Positions 1 to 12,500 of a stretch of DNA of 64,000 nucleotides are shown in pieces. A program made the position numbers and the translations under genes. The stretch comes from Leptasterias polaris. Taxonomy: Eukaryota > Echinodermata > Asteroidea > Forcipulatida > Asteriidae. The first letter of the stretch is position 1, and every line of letters starts with the position of its first letter. The notes under the pieces are model-generated. The model was not told the DNA's origin. It searched no databases and was given only the letters and a program-made list of their open reading frames with translations. The DNA lies in the NCBI GenBank assembly GCA_037783415.1, contig JAZGTN010000098.1, positions 1,116,001 through 1,180,000 of the forward strand. Reading direction: 5' to 3'.

Positions 1-505
1 AGTGTAAAAATACATACACTGTACATCTTATCCATGCTGCTTAGAAAACATGTAGTAGGATTAAAAGGGTACCATTGTACAAATAATGTACAATAATGTT
101 ATAGAATTGTATACTTAGCACAAACAGTATATGCTAAATCTGTACATTTTTTTTTTGTCATTGAAGAAAATAGAAATTATTTATTGTGTTCAACTCTTCA
201 TTAACAGTAAGGTTTTTTCCTGGCAATCTTGCAATATGTTTAAGGTTAAAAAAATATATATATAAATTGTCTGCAGTGATAAAGTTTACTACAGGTTTTA
301 CGATGCATGTACATATGCGCCCAGGTTGAAAGACAATCTTATCCCTGTATGGTGATGTGAGCCACACCACAGACACGACAGAAAGCATTAAACATGTTTG
401 TGTTAGTATGTAGGCCTACATGTATGTACATGTATTGTTGACATCATAATAGTCATGTCTGTACAATTGGTACAAAAGTAGTTGTGTACCATTGTACAGT
501 ACTAT
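1..505. other. AT-rich spacer, no gene seen
   Basis: Low-complexity AT-rich DNA with scattered TACATGTA motifs. It is upstream of, or inside the first intron of, Raf. No exon was recognised. Confidence 0.5.
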
Positions 506-513
506 GGTAAAGT

Positions 514-760
514 CATAGAAATAGAACCCGGAGAACGCTGAGTGCGTCATTGTGCGTGCGATTTCGTTGTGAGACCATTTTTATGGACGAGCGTACGCTT
601 TTTTTTTTTTCGCCTGTACATGTATGGCAAAATTAGCATATTACGTGACTGTTCCATGATCATTTTGCCATACACGCGTGTCGCGTGGTATCGATACGCC
701 GCGTCCACAGACGACACAGAGGGCGGTCGAGCTCTGCGATCTCCGGGTTCTATTTCTATG
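514..760. mobile_element. hAT-like non-autonomous transposon (247 bp)
   Basis: Perfect 21-bp terminal inverted repeats (514-534 and 740-760, outer end CATAGAAATAGA) are flanked by a perfect 8-bp target duplication GGTAAAGT at 506-513 and 761-768. The inside is unusually CpG-rich for this window and has no coding capacity. The 8-bp duplication points to hAT-type insertion; the TIR sequence is not one I can name. Confidence 0.88.
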
Positions 761-768
761 GGTAAAGT

Positions 769-961
769 ACTTTTCCTTTATAAATGCAGGCCTACATGTA
801 TGTACATGTCATAAAACGATGTACATACAATTGGTGCAGTATGTACATTGTTGTTGTGTAATCATGTCTGCACAATTGGCAGTAGGTACATGTATGTCAT
901 GTTTTTGTTACAGCTGCACAATTGAAACAGTGTGCAGTACATGTGTAAACTTATCATGTAC
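769..961. other. Spacer with TACATG-rich DNA
   Basis: Short AT-rich spacer with repeated ACATGTA and GTACAAT motifs between the hAT-like element and the SINE. Confidence 0.4.
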
Positions 962-1320
962 ATGGCCGAGCGGATAAGAGCACCGGATCCAAGCTCTGGT
1001 GTTTCTGATCAGCAGAGTGTGGGTTCGAGTCCCGGTCGTGACACTTGTGTCCTTGAGCCAGAGACACTTAACTATAATTGCTTCTCATCACCCAGGAGTA
1101 AATGGGTACCTGTGAGGGCAGAGATGGTTCTTGTGATTGATTTAGCTTGATGCGCTACATATTTGGCAGCACAGGCTGTATACTCCCAGGGAGCTGAGAT
1201 GGTTAAAGGAATGACACAAAAATGGCCCAGTGACCAGGGGTAATAATGTTGAAGCGCCATGAGCGTCACTGAGTGACGGACCTGAGCGCTATATAAGAAG
1301 CCACTATTATTATTATTATG
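962..1320 (+). mobile_element. tRNA-derived SINE, family A, with ATT tail
   Basis: The head has an A-box-like GGCCGAGCGGATAAGAGC and a B-box GGTTCGAGTCC about 60 bp apart. An unrelated body follows, including the AGCGCTATATAAGAAGCC end and an (ATT)n tail at about 1304-1320. Related copies lie at 12951-13372, 24917-25372 and 26015-26495. Confidence 0.85.
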
Positions 1321-1332
1321 TACATTACACTC

Positions 1333-1440
1333 AGCGTTTTCCCTTAACAGGTCTGCTGGCCAAATGCCAGTCAAAACACCTGAGGACCAGTCAAACTCCA
1401 CTCTAAGTGGTCCGGCGGGCTAGTTAAGTGTTGAAAAGCT
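1333..1440 (-). repeat. Interspersed repeat family B (inverted copy)
   Basis: This is related to 27395-27605 and 30545-30740. Shared pieces are the GCCAGTCAAAACACCTGAGGA-type segment, GGACCACTT-type segments and a GTTAAGGGAGAA-type end, here in reverse orientation. No coding frame. Confidence 0.55.
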
Positions 1441-1607
1441 TCCCTATTTTATTTGAAATATTGACTAGTGAAAAAGCTGACAGACCGGCCACTCACTAAA
1501 CAAAGTTCAGGGCAAATCCTGACATTTTGGCATATAATCATGCCTGCTTCAAAGGTTCCAAGTTGCCTTTAACTTCTCAATCTTCACAAACATCCCGTTT
1601 CTGATCT

Positions 1608-1745
1608 TGACTTTATCTTTGTGAGGGCTTGAGGCTATTTTCATTTTGCAAAGGGCACTTCCATTGGATAATCCTTGAAACTTTTGAAGGGCACCAAGGC
1701 CAAGTCCAGAGCAAAGATGGTCATGGCCTCAGTCAGGCCTCACAT
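1608..1745 (+). repeat. Interspersed repeat family G
   Basis: Shares GCAAAGGGCACTTCC and TTTGAAGGGCACCAAGGCC with copies at 6840-6900, 10790-10832, 11200-11275, 18685-18832, 58475-58635 and 58838-58975. The best copies begin near CAGGCCTGGAATT and end near AATTCCAGGCCTG, so the element has inverted ends of about 13 bp. Confidence 0.6.
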
Positions 1746-2470
1746 GTAACCTTATTGTATACATGTACATGTAACCTTGTTAAAGTATTAGAAGCCTTTT
1801 TAACATTTGTAAATTTGATTTTTTTCCCCCAGCCTATCAACTGCTTCAATTCAAATGTTTTTACAGTAAACCCTATACATACATGTACATGTGTATGCAT
1901 ATGGTCAGCCTGCACCATTAAAAAAATGCAATGTGTAAAATTCTTGGCTCCAAATAAATGACATTTTAACATAGCTACATGTACGTATGTCAAATTACTG
2001 TTTGCCACATGGAGGACTAACAGTTGACTTGGTGTGATGACTTACATGTTGTAGCACGTACACACCAAGCCCTTCGATGACTGCTGACCTACTTCTGTGC
2101 TGACATTATATGTGAAGATCATCATGACGCAGTGGAGTCTTACTGTCTATGAATATCTTATAAATTCATCAGTGTCAGGGCGTGGAGTTAAGACATTAAT
2201 CAAAGGTCTTACATGAAATCTGTGAATTGCTAATGTCACAGATTGTTTTCATGCTCTACATACCCAGCCATAAAATGTACTCATGTATTGTCAAGTCTAG
2301 GCCTAGTCAGGTCATGTATAAAATAGTGATGTTCTTGGATTGCCTAGTGAACATACAAAAGTACATATCAGAACAATGTCAAACCAAGGAGAACAGAACA
2401 GTCCATCAACACATGTCTTACATACATGTTATCATGACGCATGCACAAACTACAGTGTAAAGTGTACAGG
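1746..2470. other. AT-rich spacer, no gene seen
   Basis: Scattered TACATGTAC motifs and weak short open frames without recognisable protein similarity. Confidence 0.4.
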
Positions 2471-2479
2471 TGTACATGG

Positions 2480-2635
2480 GGATGTCTGCCCATTAAAACC
2501 AAGAACTTTAACAAAAGGGATCCGAGTGTTCCGAAAGAATGAGGACATCCTCACTTCGCTTTCATGTACAAAACCAATGGGGATGTTTCTTTAAAAAAAT
2601 TAAGTCCAAACAGTGGAACAAAGAGAGTACATGTA
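2480..2635 (+). mobile_element. Fragment related to the large element at 51450-53130
   Basis: TTTAACAAAAGGGATCCG followed by ATGTACAAAACCAATGGGGA and CCAAACAGTGGAACAAAGAG closely follows the order of 51570-51690. It is a truncated dispersed copy of the same repeat. Confidence 0.65.
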
Positions 2636-3405
2636 CCTCTATTTATGTGTGCAGTATGTGTACATAATTCTACAAATGTAGCCCCTTTTTAAACCCTGGT
2701 TTAGGCGTGGACTCCGGCTTGTGATCCGTCCGCCCGATTATTGAAGCCCCGCAAAGAAAGCGCACTTCTTCTAAATAATTGACACAGCCTAAGCCCAAGC
2801 TGTGATTTCGGAAAGAGCCATAGTGTGTGTACATACATGTACATACATGTACATGTACGTACAAAATTATACTGTACTGTGCATTGTACATGTATTTACA
2901 TGTGGGCCTACAACGTACCGTTTAGTAACTCAGTATGCATTATGCGTACAACCCCACGTACTGTATGCAAGGTTATTGCAAGGGTACAGTACACCCTGCA
3001 GTCCTATATTTTTACATTTCCATTCTTAAAAAGTTCATTTACTCCATAGTGTAAGTTACAGTGTAACTGTAAGATTCGGCTCAGGTCACCGGGTGTCTCT
3101 AAATTTGTATTAAGTACTTAACGAGATGTGTTCGTTTTAATATGGATTTCAAAGTGTACACGAATGTATGTAAGCTTGAGCAATAAAATTTTGTTTCCAT
3201 CCACTCTTCGATTTGGGCATGAGTATGAATTTCAAAAATCTGTTTCTTTTCGCTTTTGAATTATCAATTTGTTTGTATTGGAGCAACAACCTTGAGCACA
3301 TTATTATTACAAGCGTTGACTGCTAATTGGAAGCTTTTATTCTTACCAATGATGATCAATTCCTTTCTCTTTAGTAAAAATTTACTTTCTTTTCTATTTC
3401 CACAG

Positions 3406-3507
3406 CTCAATCACATTCAACACTTCATTGAGTTGACCAAGAAAAACATAGAGGAGCTTTTGGATAAGTTTCAGAACAACACCAACCCATCATCAATCTT
3501 CATTGAG
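3406..3507 (+). CDS. BRAF: Raf exon 2: B-Raf-specific N-terminal helix
   Basis: The exon is 102 bp and phase 0 at both ends, with acceptor TTTCCACAG and donor GTAAGA. It reads as an amphipathic helix containing [14 protein letters not shown] and ending NPSSIFIE. By memory, human BRAF exon 2 is also 102 bp and encodes the same segment (KLTQEHIEALLDKF), so both sequence and exon boundary appear conserved. This segment is absent from ARAF and RAF1. Confidence 0.93.
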
Positions 3508-6500
3508 GTAAGACAAATCAGTGTACATGTGTACCTGCGCCTTGGCAAAAAACTGGTATCTTAAAGCAAATAGCCTTTACAAGCCATGCCTGAATGAAAG
3601 TGTACAACCATCTTCCTACTTGCTACAATGTAAGACTATCTCAGGTGTATGCAAAGCCCTATGACGTTAAGAAACTACATTTTGGCTTGGTTCACTTTTT
3701 CTCTCTTAGGAGTGTCCAGAATGGTCTTGGAATGACTCATGGTGTCTGTCTGAGGAGTGTCTGGAATGGTCAGGGGCTCAGCTCATGGTGTCTGTTTAAG
3801 GAGTGTCCAGAATGGTCTTGGACAGCTCATGGCGGCTATCTTATGAGAGGCCAGAATGTTCTTTGGCTTGGCTTTAGTTTTCACTCTGAGGAGTGTCCAG
3901 AATGATCTGGGGCGCAGCTCAAGGCTGTCCAAGGAGTGTCCAGAATGGTCTTGGGCTGAGCTCAAGGCTGTCCAAGGAGTGTCCAGAATGGTATTGGGCT
4001 CAGCTCAAGGCTGTCCAAGGAGTGTCCAGAATGGTCTGGGGCTCAGCTCATGGCTGTCCAAGGAGTGTCCAGAATGATCTGGGGCTCAGCTCAAGGCTGT
4101 CCAAGGAGTGTCCAGAATGGTCTGGGGCTCAGCTCATGGCTGTCCAAGGAGTGTCCAGAATGATCTGGGGCTCAGCTCAAGGCTGTCCAAGGAGTGTCCA
4201 GAATGATCTGGGGCTCAGCCCAAGGCTGTCCAAGGAGTGTCCAGAATGATCTGGGGCTCAGCTCAAGGCTGTCCAAGGAGTGTCCAGAATGATCTGGGGC
4301 TCAGCTCAAGGCTGTCCAAGGAGTGTCCAGAATGATCTGGGGCTCAGCTCAAGGCTGTCCAAGGAGTGTCCAGAATGATCTGGGGCTCAGCTCATGTTGT
4401 CTTCTCTGTGGAATGTTTAGAATGGTTTTTGGCTTGACTTGTGTGTTCAGTCTGAGGAGGGTCTGGAATAGTCTGGGGCTCATAGTGTCCGTCTGAAGAG
4501 AGGCTAGAATCAGTCTTTTGCTTGGCTCAAGTTTTTATGCTGAGGAGTGTCTGGATTGGTCTGGGGCTCAGCTCATTGGTGTCTGTTTGAGGAGTGTCCA
4601 GAAATGGTCTTGGGTAGACTTACGATGTCTGCCTGATAAGAGGCCAGAATATTTATTGGCATGGCTCAAGTTTTCTCTCTGACAAGTGTTCAGATTAATC
4701 TTGGACTCGGCTCATGGTGTCTGTCTGAAGAGAGGCTAGAAACAGACTTTTGCTTTGCTCAAGTTTTTTTGCTGAGGAGTGTCTGGATTGGTCTGGGGCT
4801 CAGCTCATTGGTGTCTGTTTGAGGAGTGTCCAGAAATGGTCTTGGGTAGACTTACGATGTCTGCCTGATAAGAGGCCAGAATATTCTTTGGCATGGCTCA
4901 AGTTTTCTCTCTGACAAGTGTTCAAGATTAATCTTGGAATCGGCTCATGGTGTCTGTCTGAAGAGAGGCTAGAATCAGTTTTTTGCTTGGCTCAAGTTTG
5001 TACGCTGAGGAGTGTCTGGATTGGTCTGGGGCTCAGCTCATTGGTGTCTGTTTGAGGAGTGTCCAGAAATGGTCTTGGGTAGACTTACGATGTCTGCCTG
5101 ATAAGAGGCCAGAATATTCTTTGGCATGGCTCAAGTTTTCTCTCTGACAAGTGTTCAAGATTAATCTTGGAATCGGCTCATGGTGTCTGTCTGAAGAGAG
5201 GCTAGAATCAGTTTTTTGCTTGGCTCAAGTTTGAACGCTGAGGAGTGTCTGGATTGGTCTGGGGCTCAGCTCATTGGTGTCTGTTTGAGGAGTGTCCAGA
5301 AATGGTCTTGGGTAGACTTACGATGTCTGCCTGATAAGAGGCCAGAATATTTATTGGCATGGCTCAAGTTTTCTCTCTGACAAGTGTTCAGATTAATCTT
5401 GGACTCGGCTCATGGTGTCTGTCTGAAGAGAGGCTAGAATGGTTTTGGACAGGATATGGTGTATCTCTGAGAAGAGCCCAGAACCCCTTGGTACGCTTGC
5501 TAAGGTTCATGTAAATATTATGTACACATTGTAAATGTGCACATTGTACACAAGTGATCACAAAAATGCAGTCTGTCTAGAAAATGGAAATCTAGGCACT
5601 TAGCCTATGTCATTAATGTTCCATCTGTTCAAACTATCCCAAGTCTGTGATTTAAGCTAACTAGTGTTTAGGCAATTATTGTGAACCTATTTTTGCCTCA
5701 GGATCTCGTTGTGAAAATGTGTACAAACTTACTGTTCATTAAAGTTAACCTAGACAAGAACATGTGATTTTTGGCCCTTTTCAGAGAGACTTTATTAAAA
5801 TCTCATAACTTTATCATTCCATTTATAAATTAGGATTGGTCTTCATAGTTCATCTACTGCACTGTCACTTACATACAATGCTTACATTCCACAATGTAGA
5901 CTTATTGCCACTAAATAATACAGGTGCCTGGCTTGCAGAGAAACTTGTGTTAGAACGCTGTGGAACTTGTATGTTTCATTTTGCATGATACACAGTACAC
6001 AGTAAGGAATGTCAACCAAGAATCTGAGTTGTGTAAATGATCAATCTCAATTACAAGTAATTTTTAATTACATGTAAATTCCAACCTCAGCTTTATTTTG
6101 GAAAGCCCCTTTCAAACATGAGGCATTACATGTAGCAATATGTGGCATTTTTCAAAGAGGTCTCTAATTCTATTTCATTAGTTGTTTGAGGGTCCAATTT
6201 CATGGCTCCACTTTCTGCGGAAATCTGGGCTTACGTTGGCCTGTAAAGCATGTAATTCTTTGGGCCATAAGCACAGAATTCTGCACTAAGCAGAGCAGTG
6301 AAATTTGGCCCTGGTATCGTTGTCACGAATTTCAATCTTGGTCAGTCACTAATATGTATGCCTTCTGCTCTGTACATCCAGGGGTAGCCTTTAAACCCTG
6401 GATATGTAGGCCAAATGATGAAAGGTTGTTCATCATAATATTCCCTGTATCAGTAATCTCATCCCCACCTCACAGCCTGCTTACCCTCTTCACTATGTAA

Positions 6501-9500
6501 ATACCAGTGTCTACTGAGCGATTGTTGTGATGGCATTCAATACATGCCTTGCCGTCTTGCATTACATGACCACTGTTCCTCTTACCCATTGTTAACTGCC
6601 TGTAGATCAGGTATCAGAGTCCTCTGGGTGTTTTGGAGTACATGTAACCACAGGGGTGTAACCCAGATTCCCAGCCCATTTTTGCTGGGATGCAGACAGA
6701 AGCTAAACAAGAAATGTTGAGGTGGGGCCGGGAAGTCTTGTTTATTTTTGATAAATGAACAACTCTTACACATGTATGCACATGGAAGCATTTTCAGATT
6801 GCATTAAATGCAATCCTTAAATCTAAGGAATCCTTACATCAAGGCCTGGAATTACCTGGAGGCCATGGCCTCTGTTGCCCAGATTCTAGCCTTGATGCAT
6901 TATACAATGAGCGACATGTCAGGATTATTCCAGCGTACTGTACAGTACATGTAGCACTGGAATCAGTGAGTGTGAAGGTTTAAGTATGAGATAGAAATGA
7001 TTCACAACATCAACCTTGCCCACTACAAATTGTGCTATGGGCACTGTGTGTAAAAACTGTTGTTTAATATGTCTGGGCTTACTCTGGGTTTTTGCCTGAG
7101 TGTACATGTAACAAGTTCAAATCAATACTCTAGGAATAAGCAATTAGCAAGATGACAATGACTGTTTAATAGCCTACTGTACTTCTCATGTTTGTTTGTT
7201 GGGTTGTTTGTTTTGTTTTTTGGGTTGTTATTTTTTTTTTTTTTTTTTTTTGTATTTTGTGTTTGTTTAATTTTCCCTATGCGTCATAACTATAGACAGT
7301 CTGTTAATACACAAATGGTGACAGATGGAGGGCACCAGGAAAAAGCCTCGGCCCAATACAGGAAAAAGTATTCAATACATTCAATGGTACCAATGTGATA
7401 TCGGTTCCAAGGAGAAAACGAAGGTTTCGTAAAAATAATTTTAAAAAATGTACACTGAAAATGTCTACTGTGCATACACCTTTATGCATGTTGTGGATGT
7501 ACATGTATGCCAGTATGAGAGTGTCACTGATTACTTGAAAACAGTCAAATTGAAATGGCTATTCACTGTTTCCTTGATTAACAGACTTTAAAGTTACAGT
7601 AGGGTGTAGAACATAAATACAGTCAAATTTCTTATTATATTTTTTTCTTCCCATAATCCATTATGTCACATTGAAGGACATGTATAATGTACAACTGTAC
7701 ATTGGTGTTTCCAGAACCCAACTGACCCAATATGGATGGTCATGTACATGTACATGTACATGTAGGGCTGGGAATTTTATATTTGATTTGTTTGTTTTTA
7801 GGTGTCATTAAAATCCAGAAGTGCTTTTTTTTGATGTAGCCTTTTTAGACACGATAGTGTTAGTAGACAGTAGGGCTACAGTATGTACATTGTTCATATT
7901 TCCTGTTTCCAGCCACAATGCAATGTACACTATGTACAATAACAGGTTTGACAGTGTGGCCTAAATTGTCTGTTGTTTTTAAGACAACAATAAATGTTTT
8001 CATACTTCCCCATATTGATACATGTGTTGATCAATATTAGTAGCAAAATCTTTGTGTATGTTCATACTGTGTATACATGTATATACATTACAACCATTAA
8101 TTTGTCATGTGTAGCACCATAGAGCAAGTAGCACTGATGCTAATCATGGACATTTACATACATGTACACTTGTAAGTACTTGTACATTTACATACATGTA
8201 CACTTGTAAGTACTTGTACATGTACATGTACATGACTTAACCATGTACATGTACGTGACTTAACAAAACAGATAACAGAAGTGAAAAGGTCAAAGTACAG
8301 GTTGAAACCGGATGGTACATGTACACCCCTACAGACGTGCATGTGGCCCTTTTAGTCTGTTGTTGTAATCTTACAATACAATTGGTTACTTTTTGTCGAC
8401 CCTGTAAATCAAGGATTTTTCTTTGTTTTCCCATTGTTAAGACTTAGTTTTAGACTTTGCTGCCCATACATGTACTTAATGGCGGTCAGTATTTGTAATC
8501 AAAAGAAAGATGTACATGTAGATGTAGACATGCCTTCTTGATGGGAAAGTTCATCATAGTTTTGTGTAAGATTAAAAATCAACCTGTGAAAATTTCATCA
8601 AATTTTGTTTTTTTGTGGAAAGAAAGAGCTATACAGTTTTGTCAGGGGGTTTTGCAGCATATTGGGCTTATATTGGTTGCGGCAACAAAAATAAGCAATT
8701 GTGAATTCAAATGCAAGTTTCTTAACTTTGACAGTTTTTCGGACAGAAAGTTTTCTTATAGAGGATTGGTACTGGTATGAACTTTTTAAACAGTGAGTTT
8801 TCAGATTGAAACTAATCAAAGGGTACTGGAACTCATGCTCGAAGTTTCCCTTTTTCTGGGTGTTCCAAACCTTCTTCCTTTTGTTGTACAAATGAGGACT
8901 ATAAGAGATTGATAGGCTGCAACCAATGTTTTACAATATATTTGGCATGAACATGTACAATGTAAGTCTGAAATTCCAGCATACCATGGCCGTGGCTTAC
9001 AGCTATTCATGGTAAGACATTCCATAATTTCTCGAAAGAGAACAACAATTTCTGGTGCATTTTATGGGAACATTTGGTGTCTGTACTGTATTTTTTTCAA
9101 AATAAAGATTACCTTAAAAGCTCTGAAAAATAAAACTACATCATTATACAATGCCGAGGGATGGTGAAGATTTTTTAAACCGACATAAAGTGGTTAAGGT
9201 AGATTCATGATTTGGAAAGACCTGCATACTTTTCTCTTCCCTTATATAGGAATATGAAGAGCTAACGGAGAAACTAAATGAATACCAGATGCGGAAGCAG
9301 GACCTTCAAGACCGCATGAGCAACGGCCGTGCCTCCCCATCTCCAGTCCCTACCCCTCAAGAGGACACCTCAACCATGCAATATCCACAAAATCTCAAGA
9401 TAGTGCCCGATACCACAGATACAGATGGTCTGCGTCCGATACCCTTTCCTCTGAGACCTCTAGAGGGCGCTGTTAGATCAGACGTTGCTGATGATTATCA

Positions 9501-12500
9501 TCCCTATCATTTAAAGGATACCCCCAAGTCCCCACCCGTCAGCATATATGTGCGAGCATATCTGCCCAATAAGCAGAGAACATCAGTGAGTATCAATTGT
9601 CCTTTTTCCAAATTACTGTTGATAAAAAGTTTGAGACTTTTGACCCCTTTTGAAAGTTATTTATGTGTCGGACATTAGGTGCCACTTAAAAGTTTATCAG
9701 CCAAAGGAATGACCCTTGAATATGAGTACATCATTTGAAGAAGAAAAAATATCGGTGAAAGAAAATATCACAAATTCTGATGATTTTTACAGGTTTTTTT
9801 TTCTTTAAAGGTATTCATTACTGGGAATAACAGTGTGATGACCCGGTCTTTGGTAATAGTCTATGCTGTTGGCTGGCTGCTGTTAACAGAAGCCACCAGT
9901 TTGGTCATTACCTTGCAGTGAAGACTGGGTAATCACACTGTTATTAACTAAATACATGTTTTTCTTTGTTCAACCCCAAATCAACTAAATAAAATGTTTG
10001 ATGTTGTTTTGTAGAATGATATCCCTTGCTCATTTCTAAACCAACTTGTTTATTCATAGGTACTGTGTAATCAAGGTACATGTACAACATTCTGAGATGC
10101 CCTTGCTCATTCTTAAAACAACTTGTTTATTCATAGGTACTGTGTAAGCAAGGTACAACATTCTGAGATGCCCTTGCTCATTCTTAAAACAACTTGTTTA
10201 TTCATCTAGGTACTGTGTAAGCAAGGTACAACATTACGAGATGCCCTTGCAAAAGCTATGAAGATGAGAGAGCTGACACCTGATATGTGCAACGTCTACA
10301 AACGCAATCCAAGAAATCCAGTACCCTGGGAAACAGACATGATGTACCTTGCTGGAGAAGAAGTAAGACCCATAACCTAGCCCCGGCGGCCTTTCACTTT
10401 CGTATTATACTACAGTGACGTCCTGGATATGAGGGTCCATTTCTGGGGCGAAATTTTTTAAAAGCTTCATAACTCAAATCTTACCTTCACGAAGCCACTA
10501 ATTTCACCGGATTCACATTCCATTGGCGGCAAAAGTTTTTCTGCGGTGGATTTTGGATGTAATACATCATAATAATGCAGCTCTCAACATTAAAATTTTT
10601 TTCCAGTTATTAAATGCTTCTTGAAATTTGTTTGATTTTCAGATATGTGTAGAGATCTCAGAACATTTTCCTACTGCTAGGAGCATATCTCACAATTTTG
10701 TAAGTACAGAATGCTGAGACCTGATACATCAATCTTTTAAGGTCAATAGGCCAAAACATTTTTCCCTAAGTAAAGGGCAGCTGTATGAGGGAAGTTTCAC
10801 CTTGCGCTGGAACATTTCAAGGGGCACCAAGGCAATAGACCTTTCTATTGCAACGCCACAGCTCGAGTTTTTGCCAACCGAGGTTGGACAATGTTGGAAA
10901 ACTACGGAAAGCCATAACTGCAAATCAAAAACAGATGGCCATAGTTTGTAGCAAAGTTACACAAATATTCAAAAATAGTGTTGAATTTGTTGGAAACAAA
11001 TCAACCAATCATGGAAGGTATTTCAGTTCATGAATCTTTACAAAAAATGTTGAATTTGGTCACAAATTCTTTTAACACGATTGAATGTTTTGCTAACATT
11101 CGGTCGTCCATGCCAACCGGCGCACTTTGTTTATCATCAATGGAAAGGTCTATTGTTTAATCTGTTGTAATTTGATATCTCTTACCCTTTGTATTTTTCG
11201 AGGGGCACCAAGGCAATGGCCAGGGGTATGGAGGCAATTGCCTCCTTTACCTCCATGAAGTAACAGGCCTGCCAATGTTGAACTACATGTACTGTGACAC
11301 TGTTAAACTTCTACTGCAGATGTTATTAATGGTGTTGATAAGATCTGAAGGTAGAGGAGTAGTTGCATTAATATTCCTGTTGTACTGAAATCAGCCATTG
11401 TTCTATACATGTAGGTAAGAAAGACCTTCTTCACGCTGGTGTTTTGTGATAACTGTCATAAACTACTGTTTCATGGGTTCCGATGTCAAACATGCGGTTA
11501 CAAGTTTCACCAGAGATGTGCCAGCAAGGTACCAACACTTTGTGTCGCAGAGAATCTATATAAAATGTAAGTACATCTCGGAAAGTATTCTAGGTATGTT
11601 GGGGAAACATTTAACTGGTTTAATTGATTTAATTCAACTAAATATACCATGATGCATCCATTTCACATAGGGAGCATACAAACAATGCTGATACATGGGA
11701 GGTGATCTGCCTCTGTCAGATGTGAGTTTGGGAGGAAAGAGGAACGGTCTTGTTTTAAAAGGGGACAAGAATTCACGATAATCTACTCAACGTAACATCT
11801 CAAATATGAATTATTTAGCACATGTACAGGCCCAGAAATAAATACATGGAATACAACTACAAAGACAAATGTAAAAGTCAAAGATCAGACTACACCTAAC
11901 ACTGTACAAATGATACATACATACGACAATTCTATCCCTCAAAAATACAAAGCTCCCCAACACAATGACTTAGAAACCAAAACAATTTTGCGCTTATGAC
12001 CCATAAACTCATACGCTTTACGCGTTGTAAACAATGCCATGATATTGGTCCCAGCTACCCATCATCCCATTATTTGGATTTACTGAAAGCATAGTGCAGC
12101 CTGTGTAGCCCAACATGGCTTAGCATTACACACATGTAGGTCATTCATCATTTGCAAGAAGGTTTTAAGGCTTTTTAAAGATGTAAATCAGTTGTAAATA
12201 AATTTTTGTAATTTTTAGTCAATTTTTCTGTATAAAATTTCAGTTTCCCTTGTGGTTTATTACTTGATATTTGAAATAAAAAGTCACATCCCCTTTAAGG
12301 TGATCCCTCTGCTGTAGCTTCCCAGGTTGTATCGTAAACTTGGGTGTGGTCCCTGGCGACAGATTTAATAGCTTCTGACTGGCACCCTCGTTATTAACCT
12401 GAAAATTAACAACAAAACACAAACAAATGCAGCACTTGTTCTAGGGTTTGCTCCAAAGTAACAATATACTTTCTTCAAAACATTTGATAGGTTTTCATTT

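Larger units (their letters stand above)
3508..9249 (+). other. Raf intron 2 (5.7 kb)
   Basis: The intron holds two minisatellites (3703-4400, 4400-5455), a degraded inverted-repeat element (6188-6314), a G-family copy, a poly-T stretch near 7230 and TACATG-rich arrays near 7740 and 8150-8250. No coding exon was recognised. Confidence 0.75.

Noticed and set aside
970..1045. Possible functional tRNA gene
   Set aside because: A- and B-box matches exist, but the clover-leaf arms do not pair well and the sequence continues into a SINE body with an ATT tail.
3893..4249. 118-residue repetitive open frame
   Set aside because: A product of the 43-bp array read through shifting frames inside a Raf intron.
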